Source: Pseudomonadales bacterium (GTDB lineage: Bacteria; Pseudomonadota; Gammaproteobacteria; Pseudomonadales; Azotimanducaceae). Taken from it: a stretch of DNA of 5,196 nucleotides. Every line of letters begins with the position of its first letter. Position 1 is the first letter of the stretch. The notes beneath the pieces are model-generated. The model was not told the origin of the DNA, searched no databases, and saw nothing but the letters and a program-made list of their open reading frames with translations. Location of the stretch: positions 1-5,196 of the forward strand of contig SKXG01000036.1 in the NCBI GenBank assembly GCA_007128525.1, read 5' to 3'. This document shows positions 1 through 5,091 of the stretch, piece after piece. The position numbers and the translations under genes are program-made.

Positions 1-676
1 AACCCAGGAAGCCAAGCGCTTCATGCTGGAGTTGCCGGCGTAACAGACGGGCGGTCACGAAGCCATAGGCAGGATCGCGCTCAATCAGCGACCGGGTGCA
101 CATGACCAGCGCCCGGTCGACTTCTGCCTCGGTCACGCCATCGTACAGGTTGCGCCACAGTTCCTTCAGGATCAGCGCCGGATCCACGCTGTCCAGGCCC
201 GCACAGGCGGCTGTCAGCAAGCCACCGAGCCACTGCGCACTCAGCGGCTGCCGGCTGCCGTCAGCACGTTGCATATGCAATCCGCCCACAACATCGGGCG
301 CAGCACTGACGCTTTGTCGCTCCTGCGCGCGTTGCTCCCGATACAGCACATAAGCGCGGGCAACCTTGTGTTCACCAGCTCGCATCAGTACCAGCTCGAC
401 CTGATCCTGAATGTCCTCAATATGCACCCGGGCCGTATCAGGCAACCGGGTCAGCGCCGCGACAACCTGGCGGCTCAGGTCGGCCGTCTGGCGCTGTATG
501 TGGGTCGCGTCGGAGGCGCTGGCACCGGCCACCGCCAGAAAGGCCTTCTTCATGGCCGTGGCAATTTTGTCGACGTTGAAATCGGTCAGGGTGCCGTCAC
601 GTTTGATGACCTTCAGTGCGGCTCCGGAGTCGGACGCCAGAGACGGGCGTTCCAGATCTTCAGCTATGGCAGACAT
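1..676 (-). CDS. nrdA: Class Ia ribonucleoside-diphosphate reductase alpha subunit, N-terminal part (runs off left edge)
   Basis: Large subunit of the aerobic ribonucleotide reductase, which reduces NDPs to dNDPs in the cytoplasm with the radical-generating partner NrdB. The minus strand is open from ATG at 676-674 to base 1, giving 225 codons plus one base. Seen: a first ATP-cone at about residues 21-115, with VIKRDG (23-28), DKIATAMKKAF (36-46), IQDQVELVLM (89-98) and VARAYVLYRE (105-114). A second, more degenerate cone-like block follows at about 132-216, with QRADGS (136-141), DPALI (165-169), NLYDGV (176-181) and YGFVTARLL (204-212). Tandem cones are known from Pseudomonas aeruginosa-type NrdA; the E. 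coli protein has one. Cones sense dATP/ATP and set overall activity. The catalytic cysteines and barrel lie outside the window, so activity cannot be judged. The start is fixed by a strong AAGGAGG at 688-682. The gene is preceded by a cobalamin riboswitch and is divergent from the exonuclease III gene. Confidence 0.93.
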   Translation of the reverse strand, partial: MSAIAEDLERPSLASDSGAALKVIKRDGTLTDFNVDKIATAMKKAFLAVAGASASDATHIQRQTADLSRQVVAALTRLPDTARVHIEDIQDQVELVLMRAGEHKVARAYVLYREQRAQERQSVSAAPDVVGGLHMQRADGSRQPLSAQWLGGLLTAACAGLDSVDPALILKELWRNLYDGVTEAEVDRALVMCTRSLIERDPAYGFVTARLLRRQLQHEALGFLG

Positions 677-678
677 TT

Positions 679-789
679 GTTCCTCCTTGTGTCCATTGGA
701 GGAACCATCGCGGGAATCAGGGCAGGATATGCGTCGGCCAGGGCGGCCGGACAGAGCCTTCCCCAGTCACCTCTTGCGCGAAGGTTCCT
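679..789 (-). promoter_or_regulatory. Expression platform of the nrdA riboswitch: P13/L13, antisequestor and SD-sequestor hairpin
   Basis: Read on the minus strand, downstream of the aptamer. Sequestor: GTTCCTCC (705-698) is perfectly complementary to GGAGGAAC (686-679), forming an 8-bp hairpin with an 11-base loop. It covers the Shine-Dalgarno sequence and ends two bases before the start codon. Antisequestor: AGGAACC (789-783) is perfectly complementary to GGTTCCT (706-700) and would free the ribosome site. P13: ACCTT (785-781) can pair with GAGGT (773-769, one G-U) and exposes the loop CGCGCAA (780-774). P13 uses three bases of the antisequestor, so the two exclude each other. I infer that ligand-stabilised P13 destroys the antisequestor and lets the sequestor close, which is translational OFF. 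The pairings are seen in the sequence; the switching order is inferred from known proteobacterial B12 riboswitches. There is no U-tract, so an intrinsic terminator is unlikely. Confidence 0.78.
682..688 (-). promoter_or_regulatory. nrdA Shine-Dalgarno sequence
   Basis: AAGGAGG, a near-ideal anti-16S match, lies 5 bases before the ATG at 676. It decides the nrdA start codon. Most of it is also the 3' arm of the sequestor hairpin, so access to it is probably the regulated step. Confidence 0.88.
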
Positions 790-794
790 GGCAT

Positions 795-928
795 GTTCTC
801 GGAGGTATTCGGGCTCGATGGCGGGCGACGGAGCGCCCTGCCATCACACCGTTGCGCGACAGCCCCGGATTCTCACCGGTGTTCCCCTCACAAGCCCTGC
901 CGCAATATCTGGTGGCAAAGCTGAGAAC
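795..928 (-). ncRNA. Cobalamin (B12) riboswitch aptamer upstream of nrdA
   Basis: The RNA-level sensor binds adenosylcobalamin or another cobalamin and controls the gene downstream. On the minus strand the P1 arms GTTCTC (928-923) and GAGAAC (800-795) are perfectly complementary and bound the element. Inside them is the conserved B12 core: GGGGAAC (887-881), CCGGTGAGAATCCGG (879-865), and CTGTCGCGCAACGG (862-849), which forms P5 (CTGT/ACGG) with loop CGCGCA (858-853). A strong hairpin follows: GATGGC (845-840) with GCCATC (822-817), and GGGCG (838-834) with CGCCC (827-823), with one bulged A. The 3' conserved block is GAGCCCGAATACC (816-804). The CGCG in L5 (858-855) can kiss CGCG in a downstream loop (780-777), as L5 and L13 do in this class. 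The element lies about 119 bases upstream of the nrdA start in the sense orientation. Which cobalamin form is preferred cannot be read from the sequence. Confidence 0.93.
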
Positions 929-930
929 GG

Positions 931-946
931 GCACAACATATAGCGG
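931..946. promoter_or_regulatory. Candidate NrdR box overlapping the nrdA -10 region
   Basis: On the plus strand GCACAACATATAGCGG matches about 12 of 16 positions of the palindromic NrdR box as I recall it (acaCwAtATaTwGtgt), including the central CAACATATAG. NrdR is an ATP/dATP-sensing zinc-finger and ATP-cone repressor of ribonucleotide reductase genes, and its boxes often overlap the core promoter as here. NrdR boxes normally occur as pairs two or three helical turns apart. I find no convincing partner (962-980 is very degenerate), which lowers confidence. Confidence 0.45.
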
Positions 947-963
947 CAAAGGCGGGTGTGCAA
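935..963 (-). promoter_or_regulatory. Candidate nrdA promoter
   Basis: On the minus strand TTGCAC (963-958) and TATGTT (940-935) are separated by 17 bases. Transcription would begin near 928, exactly at the 5' arm of riboswitch P1. Each hexamer is only a partial sigma-70 match. An alternative -10, TATATG (942-937), would leave a 15-base spacer. The position relative to the aptamer is the best argument for it. Confidence 0.45.
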
Positions 964-1079
964 GCACTTACCATGCACGCCCGGCGGACGCGCTTCAGGA
1001 TCAGCTGCTACTATGCGCAGCCATCAGAACTCAACCATCAGGCCGGGCTGATATCCCGCCCGCCTTACCCAACTGCCAA

Positions 1080-1101
1080 GCCTGGCCGGCACCGGCCAGG
1101 C
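1080..1101. repeat. Perfect inverted repeat in the exonuclease III leader
   Basis: GCCTGGCCG (1080-1088), GCAC, CGGCCAGGC (1093-1101): a 9-bp GC-rich stem with a 4-base loop. It ends 10 bases before the AAGGA ribosome site of the downstream gene. No T-run follows on either strand, so it is not an intrinsic terminator. It could be a 5'-UTR hairpin, a protein site, or a copy of a repetitive palindrome dispersed in the genome. Confidence 0.6.
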
Positions 1102-1121
1102 CACAACGCCAAGGACACCCG

Positions 1122-1901
1122 ATGCGCATCCTGACGGCCAACGTCAACGGCATCCGTTCGGCCCAACGCAAGGGCTTCTTCCGCTGGCTGCCGTATCAAC
1201 GGGCAGACGTGATCTGTCTGCAGGAGATCCGCGCCCATGCGCATCAGATCCCCGGGCGCGACTATGAACTGAACCGCTATCAGCGCTTTCTGCATCCAGC
1301 CGAACGCAAAGGCTACAGCGGCGTCGCCATCTACACCCGGCACGAACCCGAGGACGTGGTCGAAGGCCTGGGTTGGAAGCCGTTCGACAGCGAAGGCCGC
1401 TACCTGGAAGTGCAGTTCCCCGGGTTGTCGATCGTCTCGCTGTACCTGCCCTCAGGCAGCTCGGGCGACGTTCGGCAGCAGGTGAAATATGAGTTCATGG
1501 ACCACCTGCTCGAACACCTGCGCGCCTGCCGCAACTCGGATCGCGAATACATCATCTGCGGGGACTGGAACATCGCCCACAAGGCCATAGACCTGAAGAA
1601 CTGGCGCAGCAATCAGAAGAACTCCGGCTTTCTACCGGAAGAACGGGCCTGGATGGATCAGCTGTTTGGCCCGGAGGGCTTTGTCGATGCATTTCGCGAG
1701 GTCGACCAGCGACCCGACCAATACACCTGGTGGTCCAACCGCGGGCAGGCCCGAGCCAAGAATGTCGGCTGGCGGATCGATTACCAAGTGCTGACGCCCG
1801 GACTAAAAAACAAAAGCAGGCGTGCCAGGATTCACACGCGTGATCATTTCTCGGATCATGCGCCCTTGATCATGGACTATGAGCTGGAGCTGCCCCGGTG
1901 A
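1122..1901 (+). CDS. xth: Exodeoxyribonuclease III (AP endonuclease, ExoA/Xth type)
   Basis: Mg-dependent base-excision-repair enzyme that cuts 5' to abasic sites, removes 3'-blocking groups and digests duplex DNA 3' to 5'. At 259 residues it is close to E. coli ExoIII (268). Family motifs are present in order: NVNG (7-10), LQE with the metal ligand E35, Y108 in SLYLP, GDWN with D148 and N150, FLPEERAWMD (170-179), WRID with D221, and SDHAP with D245 and H246. All expected catalytic positions are kept. That separates it from the Pseudomonas regulator Crc, a homologue that has lost part of the active site. Start: ATG at 1122 follows AAGGA (1111-1115) at a good distance, and the protein then begins exactly at the conserved family N-terminus. 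The reading frame is open much further upstream (to 411), but that part covers the nrdA leader and is not conserved-looking. The stop overlaps the ampG start (GTGA), implying translational coupling. Confidence 0.93.
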   Translation: MRILTANVNGIRSAQRKGFFRWLPYQRADVICLQEIRAHAHQIPGRDYELNRYQRFLHPAERKGYSGVAIYTRHEPEDVVEGLGWKPFDSEGRYLEVQFPGLSIVSLYLPSGSSGDVRQQVKYEFMDHLLEHLRACRNSDREYIICGDWNIAHKAIDLKNWRSNQKNSGFLPEERAWMDQLFGPEGFVDAFREVDQRPDQYTWWSNRGQARAKNVGWRIDYQVLTPGLKNKSRRARIHTRDHFSDHAPLIMDYELELPR

Positions 1902-3286
1902 CAGAAGCGCCCTTGCGGAGCTGGTCGGATTCGATACAGGTGTACCGGCATCCACGGGTGCTTGGTATGGCCTTCCTCGGTTTCTCTGCCGGCTTGCCGC
2001 TACTGCTGGTGGGCGGCACGTTCAGCGCCTGGCTGCGCAGCCTGGACGTCGAGCTGGTGGCCATTGGCTTTCTGAGCTGGGTTGGCATCGCCCACAGCAT
2101 CAAAGTGCTCTGGGCGCCGGTGGTGGACCGCTTGCAGCTGCCCTATCTGACGGCATGGCTGGGCCGCCGCCGTGCCTGGATGCTGTTGGCGCAGGTCGTG
2201 ATTGCCTGCGGCCTGGCCGGGATGGCGCTGACCGATCCGCGCGACATGCTGTGGCTGGTGGCCGTCTGGGCGGTGATGACGGCCTTTGGATCCGCCACCC
2301 AGGATATTGCCATCGATGCCTACCGGGTGGAAGCCGTCAGCCGTGACCGGCAAGGCGCCATGGCCGCGACCTATGTGTTCGGTTATCGCGTGGCGTTGCT
2401 GTCGTCCGGCGCCGGTGCACTCTACATCGCCGGCTTCGCCACCTGGAGTCTCAGCTACGCGGTCATGGCGCTGCTGATGGGCGTCGGCATGCTGACAACC
2501 TTCATCGTCCGCGAGCCGGAGACGACCACGGATTCCGCCACCCGGAAGCTGGAGCAGCGGGTGGTCGACTACCTGGACCGGACCAGTCACAAAGGTCTGC
2601 GGCGCGATCTGACGGCCTGGTTCATTGGTGCCGTGATCTGCCCCTTTGCCGATTTCATCAAACGCTTTGGTCTGGTGGCGCTGGTGATTCTCGCATTTAT
2701 CGGCACCTTCCGGCTCAGTGATATCTTCATGGGCGTGATGGCCAACCCCTTTTATCTGGACCTGGGTTTCACGACCACACAGATTGGCACCTATTCGGGC
2801 CTGTTCGGGCTGGGCGTGACACTGACCGGCGCCGCTGTCGGCGGCGTACTGGTGGCACGTTACGGCATCATGCGCATGCTGCTGTTCACGGCGTTCATGG
2901 CCCCTGCCACCAATCTGACCTTTTCCTGGCTGGCCATGATCGGCCCGGAAGTCTATGGCCTGATCATTGCCATCGTTGCCGACAACATCACCGGCGGCAT
3001 GGCCATCGCCGTGCTGATCGCCTACCTGTCGAGCCTGACGAACACGGCCTACACCGCAACGCAGTACGCCTTGTTCAGCTCACTGATGACGCTGCCCGGA
3101 CAGTTTCTGGGGGGCTTTACCGGCGTGGTTGCCGAGAACGTCGGCTGGATGTGGTTCTTTGTCAGCTCAGCCGGCCTTGGCGTACCGGCCATACTGCTGG
3201 CACTGGTGTTGATGCGGCTGGCGCATCCGGACCGGATCGAACGCCCGGGTATCGAGGCGCCGCAGGAAGACCCAACGGCAGCATAA
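1898..3286 (+). CDS. ampG: AmpG-family muropeptide permease (MFS)
   Basis: Inner-membrane major facilitator transporter that imports GlcNAc-anhydroMurNAc (muro)peptides for peptidoglycan recycling; in many gammaproteobacteria this flux also drives AmpR/AmpC beta-lactamase induction. Seen: 462 residues, with numerous hydrophobic segments, roughly at 21-42, 52-74, 94-112, 117-137, 155-180, 183-204, 256-280, 298-320, 325-347, 352-380, 385-411 and 415-440. Diagnostic AmpG motifs are GFSAGLPLLL (28-37), KVLWAPVVDR (69-78), GRRRAW (89-94, MFS motif A end), ATQDIAIDAYRVE (133-145) and the MANPFYLDLGF loop (281-291). The hydrophilic stretch at 207-240 is the usual linker between halves. Start is GTG at 1898, with GGAG at 1886-1889, overlapping the preceding stop codon. 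A slightly later start cannot be excluded. It probably shares a transcript with xth. I see no ampC, ampD or nagZ in the window. Substrate is by family inference. Confidence 0.9.
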   Translation: MTEAPLRSWSDSIQVYRHPRVLGMAFLGFSAGLPLLLVGGTFSAWLRSLDVELVAIGFLSWVGIAHSIKVLWAPVVDRLQLPYLTAWLGRRRAWMLLAQVVIACGLAGMALTDPRDMLWLVAVWAVMTAFGSATQDIAIDAYRVEAVSRDRQGAMAATYVFGYRVALLSSGAGALYIAGFATWSLSYAVMALLMGVGMLTTFIVREPETTTDSATRKLEQRVVDYLDRTSHKGLRRDLTAWFIGAVICPFADFIKRFGLVALVILAFIGTFRLSDIFMGVMANPFYLDLGFTTTQIGTYSGLFGLGVTLTGAAVGGVLVARYGIMRMLLFTAFMAPATNLTFSWLAMIGPEVYGLIIAIVADNITGGMAIAVLIAYLSSLTNTAYTATQYALFSSLMTLPGQFLGGFTGVVAENVGWMWFFVSSAGLGVPAILLALVLMRLAHPDRIERPGIEAPQEDPTAA

Positions 3287-3353
3287 AGGCGCCGCGCTCC
3301 GGTTACCCCTGACAGCTGCCAACAGCCGCTGCTCTCATCCGGACGCGCGCCTT
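3286..3353. terminator. Candidate bidirectional terminator hairpin between convergent genes
   Basis: The arm at 3286-3302 (AAGGCGCCGCGCTCCGG) pairs with 3339-3353 (CCGGACGCGCGCCTT) over 15 bp, with two bulged C bases (3293 and 3297) and a 36-base loop. It fills the gap between ampG and the convergent hydrolase gene. Only two T (or A) residues close each side, so it lacks a proper U-tract. It may be a weak bidirectional terminator or an mRNA 3'-end-protecting hairpin. The pairing is seen; the function is inferred. Confidence 0.4.
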
Positions 3354-3358
3354 ACCGT

Positions 3359-4231
3359 CTACAGGTACTTGCGGAACCACTCCGTGGCCATACTGACGCC
3401 CTTCTCGAGGTTGTCGCCATAGACATCGTAGTGCTTGCCGGGAAACACGTGATACTCAATTACGGTGTCAGCAGGTAGCGCTTCCTTGGCCGCCAGACCT
3501 GAATTCTCCCGTCCGCCGTATTCCTCTTCTTCCTGATCGATGAGCAGAATGGGCACGCGGATGTTGGCAGCCGCCTGTCGAGGCCGGTGCAACCACATGG
3601 TCCGGGAATCCGCCTTGCCTTTTAGTGAAGGTGCCAGATTTTCCGGTCGCGGGACCATTTCCATCTCGCCTCTCGCCAGTGCCGACGCGATCCGCTGTCC
3701 GTAGGGACCTGGCTGCATAAAACCACGCTCATCTGCGGGTTGCCCCATGCCCGGCACCTGGCTGACGACTGCCTTTACCCGAGGATCCATGCCGGCAATC
3801 TTGACGACGTGCCCACCTCCGAAGCTGGTGCCCCACAAACCAAGCCGCTCGGGATCTACGCTGGGCTCGCCGAGCAGAAAGTCGATGGCGTTGTGGATGT
3901 CGCGGTTCTGATCCAGCGGATCGACAACATCACGAATCGGCTTCGCCCGCACCTGAATGACACCGTCCGCATCCGGCTCACCCTGCTCGTCCAGGATCAG
4001 CAGTCTGGCATCGCTCTCGTGCCAACCCCGGTAATCGAAGGTCAGGCAGACGAACCCTGCCGCACAGAACACCGGGGCATAGGCCCGGCTCAGGTGCTCT
4101 TTGGCGCCGGCCCAGCCGTGACACAGCACGATGGCGGGTCGCTTTTCACCTGCTTTCAAATCATCCGGCACGTGCAGATCACCGGCCATCCGTACGCCTT
4201 CACTCCAGATCGTTACGGCAGATACTCCCAT
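3359..4231 (-). CDS. Alpha/beta-hydrolase (dienelactone hydrolase / S9-S15-like)
   Basis: Predicted soluble serine hydrolase of 290 residues with no signal peptide; the substrate is unknown. Fold landmarks in order: an N-terminal strand region (4-20), strand AIVLCHGW with the oxyanion-type HGW (38-40), FDYRGWHES (65-73), the nucleophile elbow GTSFGGG with S136, and a helical cap with PGPYGQR (174-180). VPILLIDQEEEEYGG (226-240) supplies the likely acid (D232 or a nearby Glu), and PGKHYDVY gives the catalytic H267. All three triad positions are therefore present. A hydrophilic insertion (77-105, DEQGEPDADG and following) separates the early strands, a layout like that of acyl-peptide hydrolase, cephalosporin-acylase and dienelactone hydrolase relatives. 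Start: ATG at 4231 with AGAGGGA (4243-4237) five bases upstream. It is divergent from a TetR gene, which may regulate it, and convergent with ampG. Esterase or peptidase activity cannot be decided from sequence alone. Confidence 0.85.
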   Translation of the reverse strand: MGVSAVTIWSEGVRMAGDLHVPDDLKAGEKRPAIVLCHGWAGAKEHLSRAYAPVFCAAGFVCLTFDYRGWHESDARLLILDEQGEPDADGVIQVRAKPIRDVVDPLDQNRDIHNAIDFLLGEPSVDPERLGLWGTSFGGGHVVKIAGMDPRVKAVVSQVPGMGQPADERGFMQPGPYGQRIASALARGEMEMVPRPENLAPSLKGKADSRTMWLHRPRQAAANIRVPILLIDQEEEEYGGRENSGLAAKEALPADTVIEYHVFPGKHYDVYGDNLEKGVSMATEWFRKYL

Positions 4232-4293
4232 CAGATTCCCTCTGTTCGCCCAAGAAGCGCAGAGGATAGCGATGGCCGCCTAGAAACTAAAGG

Positions 4294-4299
4294 CTTATA
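4294..4299 (-). promoter_or_regulatory. Candidate -10 element for the hydrolase gene
   Basis: TATAAG on the minus strand matches five of six -10 positions and lies about 63 bases before the hydrolase ATG. No good -35 hexamer sits 16-18 bases upstream, so the promoter is either weak or needs an activator. Confidence 0.35.
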
Positions 4300-4349
4300 G
4301 TCGGTTTCCGCGTCGCTTTGGCCTATGCACCTGTTGCGCCTTCCGCTCA

Positions 4350-4389
4350 GTGAGACAATTTACCAATTCGTCTCACCAGCTCAGGTGAG
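4350..4389. promoter_or_regulatory. Nested inverted repeats, candidate TetR operator(s)
   Basis: Two overlapping inverted repeats are built from TGAG/CTCA half-sites. The first is GTGAGAC (4350-4356) with GTCTCAC (4370-4376); AATT on each side of the TACC centre extends the pairing to 11 bp with one bulged C. The second is CTCACC (4372-4377), six bases, then GGTGAG (4384-4389), an 18-bp site of the size TetR dimers usually bind. A further CTCA-G-TGAG lies at 4346-4354. The 18-bp site falls just upstream of the tetR -10 hexamer, where bound protein would block RNA polymerase. Binding by the adjacent regulator is inferred from position and symmetry. Confidence 0.5.
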
Positions 4390-4394
4390 CGCGC

Positions 4395-4400
4395 TATTAT
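4395..4400 (+). promoter_or_regulatory. Candidate -10 element for the TetR-family gene
   Basis: TATTAT on the plus strand puts a start of transcription near 4407, giving a leader of about 46 bases. No clear -35 hexamer is visible: the expected position (about 4372-4377) is occupied by the inverted repeats. A CGATC/GATCG inverted repeat (4405-4419) spans the predicted start site. Confidence 0.42.
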
Positions 4401-4452
4401 GGGCCGATCGCAATGATCGCCGCCCTGTCACCCCGGCACGAGAGGAAGCCAC

Positions 4453-5055
4453 ATGCCCCCAGCTCTGGCCCTGAGCGCGACAACCATCAATGCCCCGCGG
4501 TTGTCGATGGACGAACTGATACGACTGGCCCGACGACGCTGGCTCAAGTCCCAGCGCATTCATCTTGCCGAGCTGGCCGCCGAAGCCGGCATCAGCCGCG
4601 CCACGCTGTTCCGCTGGGTCGGCAGTAAGGATCTGCTGCTGCAGGAAGTACTCTGGAGCCTGTATGAACCCCTGTTCGAACGAGCCGTCCAGTCGGCAGG
4701 TGGTCGCGGCGCCGACCATATCATCGACGTCCATGCCCAGGTTATCAGCACTGTACTTGACGCAGAGCCGTTGCAGCGCTTCATCCGCCAGGACCCTGCC
4801 TCAGCCATGCGTATTCTGGCTTCCGACAGCAATTTGCTCAGTCAGCGCATTATCGACATGGCGGCAGAGCACCTCGCTCATCAGGTAGCACAGGGCGCCT
4901 TGACCCTGCCGCTGTCCACCAAGCGTTTTGCCGCTGTACTGACCCGGATCAACCGGTCACTGATGTATAGCGACTACCTAGAGGATGTTGAGCAGGCCGT
5001 CTCTGAGGCGAGAATCATTATGCGGCTGCTGCTGACCAACAACGCGTCCGTTTGA
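4453..5055 (+). CDS. TetR-family transcriptional regulator
   Basis: Predicted dimeric one-component DNA-binding regulator of 200 residues, a usual TetR length. The N-terminal DNA-binding domain covers about residues 18-66. Helix IHLAELAAEA (36-45) and recognition helix SRATLFRWVG (48-57) form the helix-turn-helix, followed by the family signature GSKDLLLQEV (57-66). The remaining residues (about 70-195) are a mostly helical ligand-binding and dimerisation domain with RFIRQDPASAMRIL (109-122). This arrangement, with FRWVGS in place of the common YxHFxS, resembles the QsdR-type TetR subgroup as I remember it, which is a weak assignment. Start: ATG at 4453 with AGAGGA (4441-4446) six bases upstream. 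An internal Met19 would still retain the domain. The gene is divergent from the hydrolase gene across 221 bases containing inverted repeats, so autoregulation and possible control of the hydrolase are likely. The ligand is unknown. Confidence 0.88.
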   Translation: MPPALALSATTINAPRLSMDELIRLARRRWLKSQRIHLAELAAEAGISRATLFRWVGSKDLLLQEVLWSLYEPLFERAVQSAGGRGADHIIDVHAQVISTVLDAEPLQRFIRQDPASAMRILASDSNLLSQRIIDMAAEHLAHQVAQGALTLPLSTKRFAAVLTRINRSLMYSDYLEDVEQAVSEARIIMRLLLTNNASV

Positions 5056-5091
5056 TGCCTTGGTCGATGCATTGATGACGCGACAGGCCGC

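Noticed and set aside
740..756. CGGCC/GGCCG hairpin in the nrdA leader as an intrinsic terminator
   Set aside because: The stem is only 5 bp and no U-tract follows; the sequestor hairpin explains control better.
269..943. Long plus-strand open frame opposite nrdA and its leader
   Set aside because: It is antisense to a clearly recognisable NrdA frame and to the B12 aptamer, with no family motifs; typical of GC-rich shadow frames.
767..967. Minus-strand 66-codon frame inside the nrdA leader (possible leader peptide)
   Set aside because: It would start upstream of the predicted transcript start, has no convincing ribosome site, and overlaps the structured aptamer.
1009..1014. TACTAT as a -10 for the xth/ampG transcript
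   Set aside because: Only four of six positions match and no -35 is found at a suitable distance, so I did not list a promoter.
1021..1042. Direct repeat CCATCAG (1021-1027 and 1036-1042) upstream of xth
   Set aside because: Only two 7-base copies with a spacing of 15 bases and no link to a visible promoter; could easily be chance.
411..1121. An upstream in-frame extension of exonuclease III that would give a 496-residue protein
   Set aside because: The extension lies antisense to nrdA codons and across the riboswitch, looks like non-coding translation, and the conserved family N-terminus begins exactly at the ATG at 1122, which has its own ribosome site.
1122..1901. Identity as Crc, the carbon catabolite repression regulator
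   Set aside because: Crc is homologous but has lost active-site residues; here E35, D148, N150, D221, D245 and H246 are all present, so an active exonuclease III is the better call.
2000..2590. Minus-strand 196-codon frame opposite ampG, rich in His and Gln
   Set aside because: Composition is what the reverse of a GC-rich membrane-protein gene gives; ampG on the plus strand is well supported.
3740..4300. Plus-strand 186-codon frame opposite the hydrolase
   Set aside because: The minus strand has an intact alpha/beta-hydrolase with a catalytic triad; the plus frame has no recognisable motif.
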